Positions 1-4,776 of a stretch of DNA of 5,382 bases are shown here, one piece after another. Position 1 is the first letter of the stretch. Every line of letters begins with the position of its first letter. The stretch covers positions 1-5,382 of the forward strand of contig CAJABS010000057.1 in the NCBI GenBank assembly GCA_903938075.1, in the 5' to 3' direction. The translations under genes were made by a program, and so were the position numbers. Source of the stretch: an uncultured Chloroflexota bacterium. GTDB taxonomy: Bacteria > Chloroflexota > Limnocylindria > Limnocylindrales > Limnocylindraceae. The notes under the pieces are model-generated. The model made no database searches. It saw only the letters and a program-made list of their open reading frames with translations, and was not told the origin of the DNA.

Positions 1-59
1 ATCATCTGCCCGACAGGTGAATCTGCAAGGTGGGATCTGTTAAAGAGTTCGCAATGAAT

Positions 60-88
60 CCCTGCGCGGGGGCACATGCCCGCCAGGG
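60..88 (-). terminator. candidate hairpin terminator after argS
   Basis: An imperfect inverted repeat starts 5 nt past the argS stop codon. The outer arms CCCTG (60-64) and CAGGG (84-88) pair perfectly. Inside them 66-67 pair with 82-83 and GGGC (70-73) pairs with GCCC (78-81) around an ACAT loop, giving about 11 base pairs with two small bulges. On the argS transcript the hairpin is followed by ATTCATT and no real U-run, so it would be a non-canonical terminator or a 3'-end stabiliser. Bases 1-59 hold no recognisable gene. Confidence 0.4.
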
Positions 89-93
89 CTCGG

Positions 94-1923
94 CTACATC
101 TCCTCGGGGGCGGAGATGCCGAGGAGGCGGAGTGAGGCGGAGAGGCTCGCCGCCGCTGCCGCCACGAGTCGTAGTCGCCCGGCCGATCGCTCAGGCGCCG
201 CCGTGTCGATCACCTTCGCATCGCGGTAGAAGGCAGAGAAGGCGGTCGCAAGCTCCGTCGCGTAGGTCGTCACCCCTTGCGTCTCGTGATGCGTGGCGGA
301 ATCCTCAACCACCTCCGGGAGGCGCACGATCGCGCGCGCCAGTTTTGCCTCTGGTGAGGTGTGGTCATCAAGCAGGCCCTCAATCGCATCAGCGGGCGTC
401 AGTGACTCAGCGGCCGCCTTGCGCAGAATTGAACGCATTCGTGCATGCGCGTACTGCGCGTAGTAGACAGGGTTGTCGCTGCTCTTCGCCTTCGCCGCCT
501 CAATGTCAAAGTCAATCGCCGTCGTCGCGCTGCGCGATGCAAAGTACCAACGCGCTGCATCAACACCGATCTCTTCAAGAAGCTCATCCAACGTAATGAA
601 TGTTCCGGCGCGCTTTGACATGCTCATCTCAACGCCATCGCGAACGAATCGCACCCAAGCGACAAGCAGCATCTCAACAGACTCCTTGTTGAATCCGAGC
701 GCCTCGCCAGCATTGCGCAGACGGGCAACGGTGCCGTGATGATCCTGCCCCCACACGTAGATCAGTCGATCATGGCCGCGTGAGAACTTCTCAACGATGT
801 AGCCGAGGTCGGAACCGAAATAGGTGTATGCGCCACTTGACTTTCGAATGACGCGATCTTTGTCGTCGCCGAACGCTGTGCTCTTAAACCAGAGTGCACC
901 TTCGCGCTCTTCAAGCCAGTTCCCTTCACGCAGCTTGCCAATCGCGCGATCAACAAACCCTTCGGTGTAGAGACTTCCTTCAGATCGCCACACATCAAAC
1001 TCAACACCGAGCACCGCTAGTGACGATTCAATGCCCGCGCGGATGCGCTCTGAGGCCCAGCGACCAATCACTGCGATCTCGTCATCGGCGATCGTGCCGT
1101 CGTATCCTTCCGCATCAATCTCGCCACTGCGCTTTGGCGCAGCGGCGGCGCGCGTCGCAACATCGGCTGGAATCACCGCTGCAAGTTCTGCAACGTAGTC
1201 GCCCTTGTAGCCGTTCTCGGCAACGGTGACACCATCGCGTAGGGCGATGACGCTCTCGCCAAGTCGGCGAACCTGCTCGCCAAAGTCATTGAAGTAGTAC
1301 TCGCGGGTAACCTGCTGACCTGCAGCTTCAAGAACGCGCGACAGTAGATCACCAACAAATGCGCCGCGCGCATTCCCGACCGTGAGTGGTCCGGTTGGAT
1401 TCGCCGAGACGAACTCAACGTTGACGCGGTAAGCCGGCGCTCCCGCCGCAACAGCGAGGTGTCCCCATGCGAGCGGCGCGCGAACAATGGCGTCGAGGTG
1501 ATCAGCAAGAAGGCCCGCACGGAGTCGCAGATTCAAGAATCCTGGCCCCGCAACTTCCGCGTGCGCGATTGGTCCAAGTGCGCCACTTCCACCATGCATG
1601 CGCTCTGATGCTTCGGCGGTGAGCTCTGCCGCGATCGCGGCGGCAATCTGCGCGGGGGCACGCTTCAGGATCTTGCTCCCCTTCATGGCGATGTTTGAGG
1701 CGTAGTCGCCGTGATCGCGATTCCCAGGGATCTCAACCTCAATGCTGGCAACGAGTGTGTCGAGTGCGGCGGCGTCGTCAGGTGTGGGGAGGGCGCCGCT
1801 TGCTACGGCGCGTCGCACGGCGCGTGCCACTGCGTCGCGCACGGTATGGCGGAGCGGGAGCCCGAGCAGGGGGTCACGCGGCAGCGCAGCGGAACGAGAG
1901 GCTGGTGCAGACGGAGTGCTCAT
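94..1923 (-). CDS. argS: arginyl-tRNA synthetase (class Ia)
   Basis: It attaches arginine to tRNA-Arg using ATP (EC 6.1.1.19) in the cytoplasm. The 609-residue product is slightly longer than the usual 550-590. Seen in order: an N-terminal Add-1 tRNA-binding region (about residues 25-135, with EIPGNRDHGDYASNIAM at 64-80); the catalytic Rossmann domain opening with FVSANPTGPLTVGNARGAF (171-189), where T181-V-G-N184 stands in for HIGH; EYYFNDFGEQ (208-217); VWGQDHHGTVAR (390-401); a KMSKS-like loop SMSKRAG (434-440); and a C-terminal DALR anticodon-binding domain (about 484-609, NPVYYAQYAHAR and the ending LLGISAPEEM). The ATG at 1923 is chosen because it has a TACGAT hexamer 6 nt upstream. Upstream in-frame starts (1968, 2007) would run into the divergent gene and add residues unlike the family. 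No Shine-Dalgarno is visible, so a leaderless mRNA is likely. The family call is very secure. Confidence 0.97.
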   Translation of the reverse strand: MSTPSAPASRSAALPRDPLLGLPLRHTVRDAVARAVRRAVASGALPTPDDAAALDTLVASIEVEIPGNRDHGDYASNIAMKGSKILKRAPAQIAAAIAAELTAEASERMHGGSGALGPIAHAEVAGPGFLNLRLRAGLLADHLDAIVRAPLAWGHLAVAAGAPAYRVNVEFVSANPTGPLTVGNARGAFVGDLLSRVLEAAGQQVTREYYFNDFGEQVRRLGESVIALRDGVTVAENGYKGDYVAELAAVIPADVATRAAAAPKRSGEIDAEGYDGTIADDEIAVIGRWASERIRAGIESSLAVLGVEFDVWRSEGSLYTEGFVDRAIGKLREGNWLEEREGALWFKSTAFGDDKDRVIRKSSGAYTYFGSDLGYIVEKFSRGHDRLIYVWGQDHHGTVARLRNAGEALGFNKESVEMLLVAWVRFVRDGVEMSMSKRAGTFITLDELLEEIGVDAARWYFASRSATTAIDFDIEAAKAKSSDNPVYYAQYAHARMRSILRKAAAESLTPADAIEGLLDDHTSPEAKLARAIVRLPEVVEDSATHHETQGVTTYATELATAFSAFYRDAKVIDTAAPERSAGRLRLVAAAAASLSASLRLLGISAPEEM

Positions 1924-1929
1924 GGCTGA

Positions 1930-1935
1930 ATCGTA
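1930..1935 (-). promoter_or_regulatory. -10-like hexamer of a leaderless argS promoter
   Basis: On the minus strand the hexamer is TACGAT, fitting TANNNT, and it ends exactly 6 nt before the argS ATG, so transcription would begin at the A of the start codon. No good -35 box and no Shine-Dalgarno are present. This spacing is typical of leaderless genes in Actinobacteria and related lineages. The match is short, so the call is an inference from position. Confidence 0.45.
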
Positions 1936-1949
1936 GCCGCGAACTCTGG

Positions 1950-1955
1950 CACGAT
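1950..1955 (+). promoter_or_regulatory. -10-like hexamer of a leaderless promoter for the 172-residue protein
   Basis: CACGAT lies exactly 6 nt upstream of the ATG at 1962, mirroring the TACGAT of argS on the other strand. The first base departs from TANNNT. There is no Shine-Dalgarno upstream of this ATG, which fits a leaderless transcript. The support is weaker than for argS. Confidence 0.3.
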
Positions 1956-1961
1956 GGCGCC

Positions 1962-2480
1962 ATGACATCTGAGACGGCCCCAGCAGGCACCCCGCCCACG
2001 CGCCCACCAGAGGGGGCGGAACTGGTGACGCCAGTCACCCGCGGGCAGATCGCGCGGGTCGGGCTCATCCTCCTCGTCACCTTCCTCGTTGGCGCGCTGC
2101 TCCTGCGCCTGCAGGCAGATCGAATTCGCGAACTTGACCTTCCGCTTCCGGCCGGTTGGGTGGCGGTGAGCGCTGACACCGTACTAGCAGGGATCTCGCC
2201 GCAGAGTGCCGTTCGCGCCGCTCGTTCGGCTGATGCGCCCGTTGGCGCAACGCCGCGGGTGCGCTTGATTACGCTCAGCAGCGGCGGTACAGATGCGCCG
2301 AACCTGAAGGGCACCTTCTGGCTCATCGTCACGGACGACATTCGCCCTTCGATGGAGATCCCGGCTGGTGATGCGATGGATGTGATTCGGGCGTACGTGC
2401 TGATTGATCAAGCTGGTCGCGTCGCACTTGCGGTAGAGCGCGGGTTTGCCGATACCGATCCAACGTTGCCGCCAGACTGA
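1962..2480 (+). CDS. hypothetical membrane-anchored protein, 172 residues
   Basis: I do not recognise a family. The N-terminus (1-29) is Pro/Thr/Glu-rich and probably disordered. One hydrophobic segment follows (about 31-50, RVGLILLVTFLVGALLLRL), preceded by R27 and R32 and followed by charged residues. A soluble domain of about 120 residues comes next (VAVSADTVLAGISPQSAVRAA around 67-87, GTFWLIVTDD around 117-126, ending at 172). It has no cysteines and no obvious catalytic motif, which suggests a single-pass protein with an extracytoplasmic C-terminal domain. The frame stays open upstream to about 1695, but the ATG at 1962 is preferred because earlier starts would lie inside argS on the opposite strand and it has a -10-like hexamer 6 nt upstream. 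It is divergent from argS (38 bp apart) and convergent with the MBL gene (10 bp between stops). Confidence 0.78.
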   Translation: MTSETAPAGTPPTRPPEGAELVTPVTRGQIARVGLILLVTFLVGALLLRLQADRIRELDLPLPAGWVAVSADTVLAGISPQSAVRAARSADAPVGATPRVRLITLSSGGTDAPNLKGTFWLIVTDDIRPSMEIPAGDAMDVIRAYVLIDQAGRVALAVERGFADTDPTLPPD

Positions 2481-2490
2481 TCCGCGCGAA

Positions 2491-3327
2491 CTAGATCTCG
2501 AAGCGATCCCCTTCGCGCACCGCAACGATCTCACCAGAAAACTCTGTCGCTGCCGCGCGCACGGCCTCCGCTGGATCAACCTCTGCACCGAAGTGCGTGA
2601 GCAGAAGTTTTGTAGCGCCAGCAGATGCTGCAGCTTTTCCCGCGCCGTACGCGGTGACATGTGTGTCGTCCTCACGCCACTGCGCCGCACCACCAGCCGC
2701 CTCACAAAGAAGCGTGTCACCAGGCCGCACAATCGCCGCAAGGTCCTCCCAGTGCGAAACGTCGCCTGAGTAGGTCAGCCCAGATTGATCAGGCAACGCA
2801 ACGCGCAGTGCATACGACTCGCCGGTGTGGCGAACGCGCGTGCTCTGCACCGTCAAACTCCCCACAGGAAGAACACGGCCACCACCAAGTGGCGGAAGTG
2901 CTGCATCGCTCCGCCACGTTGAAAAAGCAAATGGCTGCAACGAATTATGCGCACCTGCAGCCTGTTCCTCTGGCGTTCGATCATCAAGCAGCGTTGCAAG
3001 TCGTGGCGCGAGGCCACTCGGGCTAATCACCGCAACACTGCGCGCATCAGCTCCCATCTTGTTGCCATGCACGAGCGCGTGTCGCAGAGCGGCAAGGTCA
3101 ACCCAGTGATCAGGATGCAGATGCGAGATCGCTACTGCACTGATCTGCGGGAGTGCACTAATGCCAATCTGCGCTGCAAGTGGCGCGTACGTGCCGTGAC
3201 CTAGATCGAGAACGAGTGTTGTGGCGCCATGTTGCACCAGGTATCCCGACGCGCGCGAGCCGTCGTGTGCGCGGTACGCGCCCGCTGATCCGAGAACGGT
3301 CAGCGTTAGCGAGTTGGAATCGGCCAC
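2491..3327 (-). CDS. MBL-fold metallo-hydrolase, Rv1339-like (possible cyclic-nucleotide phosphodiesterase)
   Basis: This 278-residue protein has a complete two-metal site of the metallo-beta-lactamase fold. Visible are the first strand LTLTVLGSAGAY (7-18), the HxHxDH motif SHLHPDHWVDL (68-78; H69, H71, D73, H74), H167 in VRHTGESYALRV, D189 in YSGDVS, and H245 in LLLTHF, with H223 in THVTAYGAGKAA. This is the RNase Z-like branch. From memory, the layout and C-terminus (LLLTHF, acidic stretch, EI-AV-EGD-FEI) resemble mycobacterial Rv1339, described as an atypical class II cAMP phosphodiesterase; the substrate here is inferred, not shown. Translation starts at GTG 3327, inside the end of the PHP gene (22-nt overlap), with only a weak GGGTGA just upstream, suggesting translational coupling. 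It lacks the C-terminal extension of tRNase Z, so tRNA 3' processing is less likely. Codons are less GC-biased than in the upstream part of the unit. Confidence 0.88.
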   Translation of the reverse strand: MADSNSLTLTVLGSAGAYRAHDGSRASGYLVQHGATTLVLDLGHGTYAPLAAQIGISALPQISAVAISHLHPDHWVDLAALRHALVHGNKMGADARSVAVISPSGLAPRLATLLDDRTPEEQAAGAHNSLQPFAFSTWRSDAALPPLGGGRVLPVGSLTVQSTRVRHTGESYALRVALPDQSGLTYSGDVSHWEDLAAIVRPGDTLLCEAAGGAAQWREDDTHVTAYGAGKAAASAGATKLLLTHFGAEVDPAEAVRAAATEFSGEIVAVREGDRFEI

Positions 3328-4190
3328 TGCTCACCCGCAGACTTCCAACGTTTGGTCGCCAACTCTTCGAACCCTGCATCGAGGAGTAGTTCACGTGCGC
3401 GATCAAAGTTCATCGCGAACCAATCAGGTTGATGTGCATCGGAGCCGGTGACGATGTATTCGCCGCCGAGCTCGCGATAGCGGTGCACCGCTTGGGGGAG
3501 CGGATACGGAATCGCGGTTCGCTGTCGCCAGCCTGAGGTGTTGATCTCTAGCGCAGTCCCGGTTTCAATCAGCGCCTTCAGCACCGGCTCATACAGATCA
3601 GGCGCCGCCTCAAATGCCGGCGTGTCGATATGTGGGTGCACGTACTTCCGTACGTAGTCCATGTGGCCAACGATGTCGAAGAGCCCGCTCTCGATGCCCG
3701 CCTGCACTTCGGCAAAGTACGGAGCTGTGTCGTGCACATCGTGCCCCGCCCAGTTCGCCGCAAGGGCGCGCTTGAACGGCGAGTCAATCCCGGGGTGCAC
3801 GCTGCCGATCGTGAGGTCGTACTGGTTGGTGCGCAGGTGCTCGCGAATCTCCGCCTCGTACTGCCGCTCGTAGGAGATCTCCACGCCGAGCAGGATGTCG
3901 AGGCGATCGCCAAACTCCCGCCGTAGCGCTTCGACCGCCTCCACACGCTGCTGATGGGGGGCTAGGGTCGCCCCCACCTCACGGGGGTCAAAGTCGAGAT
4001 GGTCGGTCAGCGCAATCCGCGACATCCCCAAGGCGATCGCCAGAGCGGGGTAGACGTCGAGCGGCACCTCCGAGTCCGGGGAGAGGAGGGTGTGTAGGTG
4101 TACGTCGAGGGGGGAGTCGAAGGTCCCCGAGAGGGCCAGCTCTGGGCGGCGATCGCGGTCGCCGATCCGGCGAATTGGGGCGGGGCTCAC
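3306..4190 (-). CDS. PHP-domain phosphoesterase, histidinol-phosphatase (HisK/HisJ) type
   Basis: This 294-residue protein carries the full PHP-family metal signature: DVHLHTLLSPD (29-39; H31, H33), LTDHLDF (61-67; D63, H64), GVEISY (102-107; E104), GSVHPG (129-134; H132), VGHMDYVRKY (174-183; H176) and GSDAHQPD (249-256; D251, H253), with EINTSGWR (215-222) typical of the HisK/HisJ subgroup. Members remove phosphate from L-histidinol phosphate (EC 3.1.3.15) in histidine synthesis, but no his gene is nearby and many PHP proteins act on other phosphates, so the substrate is open and no symbol is assigned. The start is GTG 4190, which shares a GTGA overlap with the stop of the membrane-protein gene upstream. 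Its stop lies inside the MBL gene. Codon use shifts along the gene, with third-position GC high in the first half and lower in the last third. Confidence 0.9.
   Translation of the reverse strand: MSPAPIRRIGDRDRRPELALSGTFDSPLDVHLHTLLSPDSEVPLDVYPALAIALGMSRIALTDHLDFDPREVGATLAPHQQRVEAVEALRREFGDRLDILLGVEISYERQYEAEIREHLRTNQYDLTIGSVHPGIDSPFKRALAANWAGHDVHDTAPYFAEVQAGIESGLFDIVGHMDYVRKYVHPHIDTPAFEAAPDLYEPVLKALIETGTALEINTSGWRQRTAIPYPLPQAVHRYRELGGEYIVTGSDAHQPDWFAMNFDRARELLLDAGFEELATKRWKSAGEQWPIPTR
3903..4156. repeat. three copies of the palindrome GCGATCGC (HIP1-like core)
   Basis: The octamer occurs at 3903-3910, 4033-4040 and 4149-4156, all inside the PHP gene. The first two extend to the decamer GGCGATCGCC. 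A fourth copy lies in argS at 1631-1638. The copies are read in two different codon phases (Gly-Asp-Arg or Asp-Arg versus Ala-Ile-Ala), so one repeated amino-acid motif does not explain them. GGCGATCGCC is the HIP1 palindrome known to be abundant in cyanobacteria; nothing else here looks cyanobacterial. Confidence 0.5.
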
Positions 4191-4540
4191 TGCTCGTTCA
4201 GCCAGGCGCGGGCGGCGGTCCCCCGCAAGCCACGAATCAGGAGGAGGGCCAGGGCAACGAAGGGGAGGCCGGGGAGCCAGTTGCCCAGGGTGAGGGCAAC
4301 CAGGGGGGCTGCGGGGATCAGGATCGTGCTCAGGCCGAGGGCGAAGCCCCGCCCCGCCTCCTTCCGCTGCCAGACGAGGGTGATGGTGAAGATGCAGGCG
4401 GCGATCAGGGCCATCCAGACCACCCCCTGCAGGGTGACGGGGGCGGCGGTCGCCTGCTCCACGATTGGGCCGAGCGTGAGCCCCAGGCCCACCAGCAGGA
4501 GGAGGGCGTAGGCGAGGAAGGCAGCGACGGCAATTGGCAT
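4187..4540 (-). CDS. small multi-pass membrane protein of unknown function
   Basis: I do not recognise the family. The 117-residue product from ATG 4540 (MPIAVAAFLAYALL...) is mostly hydrophobic, with four likely membrane segments at about residues 2-24, 39-57, 66-84 and 88-104, a basic QRKEAGR loop between the second and third, and a short tail ending AWLNEQ. In-frame starts at ATG 4567 and GTG 4573 would add up to 11 residues. I prefer 4540 because those extra codons (CGA, CAT, CCT) differ from the strongly GC-ending codons that follow, and the protein then begins at the first membrane helix. None of the three starts has a clear Shine-Dalgarno. The TGA stop overlaps the PHP start as GTGA, so the genes are very likely co-translated. 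Third positions are roughly 90% G or C by my hand count, much higher than in the MBL gene two genes on. Confidence 0.72.
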   Translation of the reverse strand: MPIAVAAFLAYALLLLVGLGLTLGPIVEQATAAPVTLQGVVWMALIAACIFTITLVWQRKEAGRGFALGLSTILIPAAPLVALTLGNWLPGLPFVALALLLIRGLRGTAARAWLNEQ

Positions 4541-4604
4541 GTGCTCAGGATGCCACGGTCGCCCCATCTGCACCCGTCAGCCACGACGTGAGGCTCCCCC
4601 ATAC

Positions 4605-4626
4605 CTCACCCCTAATGGGGGGTGGG
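4605..4626. promoter_or_regulatory. inverted repeat upstream of the solute-binding-protein promoter
   Basis: CTCACCCC (4605-4612) pairs with GGGGTGGG (4619-4626) around a 6-nt centre, giving eight pairs including one G-T. It ends 7 bp before the putative -35 box at 4634 and lies between two divergent genes. It could be an activator or repressor site, or form a hairpin in the leader of the minus-strand unit. The arms are C- or G-runs, so chance pairing is possible. Confidence 0.35.
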
Positions 4627-4633
4627 AACCACA

Positions 4634-4663
4634 TTGACGCAGGAGCGTGGAGAGCCCTACCCT
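4634..4663 (+). promoter_or_regulatory. sigma-70-type promoter for the solute-binding-protein gene
   Basis: The -35 box TTGACG (4634-4639) matches TTGACA at five of six positions. It is followed after 18 bp by TACCCT (4658-4663), which fits the loose TANNNT -10 of high-GC bacteria. Transcription would begin near 4670, leaving a leader of about 105 nt before the ATG at 4777. It is the best promoter-like pair in the divergent region. Confidence 0.5.
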
Positions 4664-4675
4664 TACCGCACCACT

Positions 4676-4692
4676 GGGTCGCCCGGCGACCC
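4676..4692 (+). promoter_or_regulatory. perfect GC hairpin in the solute-binding-protein leader
   Basis: GGGTCGC (4676-4682) and GCGACCC (4686-4692) are perfect inverted repeats around CCG, a 7-bp stem with a 3-nt loop. It sits just downstream of the predicted transcription start, so it would form near the 5' end of the mRNA, where such stems often protect the transcript. Without a following U-run it is not a standard terminator. As DNA it could also be an operator. Confidence 0.45.
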
Positions 4693-4698
4693 TGAACT

Positions 4699-4725
4699 AT
4701 GTCGGCGCCAGCAGATGTTGGCGCC
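4699..4725 (+). promoter_or_regulatory. inverted and direct repeat element in the solute-binding-protein leader
   Basis: GGCGCCA (4704-4710) and TGGCGCC (4719-4725) form a 7-bp inverted repeat around an 8-nt centre. The same stretch is also a direct repeat: ATGTCGGCGCC (4699-4709) and ATGTTGGCGCC (4715-4725) differ at one base and lie 16 bp apart. It may be an RNA hairpin or a dimeric regulator site downstream of the promoter, where a repressor of a sugar-uptake gene could block transcription. Which of the two cannot be told from sequence alone. Confidence 0.45.
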
Positions 4726-4761
4726 CTACGCGTCGCCTCGCTGGTGGGGAGGCAACGCAAG

Positions 4762-4768
4762 AAGGAGG
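4762..4768 (+). promoter_or_regulatory. strong Shine-Dalgarno of the solute-binding-protein gene
   Basis: AAGGAGG ends 8 nt before the ATG at 4777 and is close to the perfect anti-16S complement. It fixes the start of the lipoprotein gene and contrasts with argS and its divergent neighbour, which have no Shine-Dalgarno. High translation is expected, as is usual for abundant binding proteins. Confidence 0.85.
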
Positions 4769-4776
4769 ACTAACGC

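Noticed and set aside
1..57. Plus-strand frame open from the window edge to a TGA at 55-57, possibly the tail of a convergent gene ending before the 60-88 hairpin
   Set aside because: Only 18 codons, including AGG and TTA that look rare here, and no recognisable motif. A minus-strand frame is also open to the edge, so chance explains it.
40..75. GTTCGC...GAATCCC resembling a tRNA T-arm
   Set aside because: The loop is too long, and no acceptor, D or anticodon arms can be folded around it.
1924..2007. Longer ArgS N-terminus from upstream ATGs at 2007 or 1968
   Set aside because: It would overlap the divergent coding sequence, adds residues not typical of ArgS, and lacks the -10-like hexamer spacing found at 1923.
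1874..2341. Minus-strand open frame of 155 codons
   Set aside because: Shadow of the 172-residue gene and the argS start; Ser/Arg-rich composition typical of out-of-frame GC-rich DNA.
2491..3327. Calling the MBL gene RNase Z (rnz)
   Set aside because: The HxHxDH fold is shared, but I cannot see the flexible-arm exosite of tRNase Z, and the overall pattern is closer to the Rv1339 group.
4098..4591. Plus-strand open frames over the membrane-protein and PHP genes
   Set aside because: Gly/Arg/Pro-rich low-complexity translations, opposite a frame with clear membrane helices and PHP motifs.
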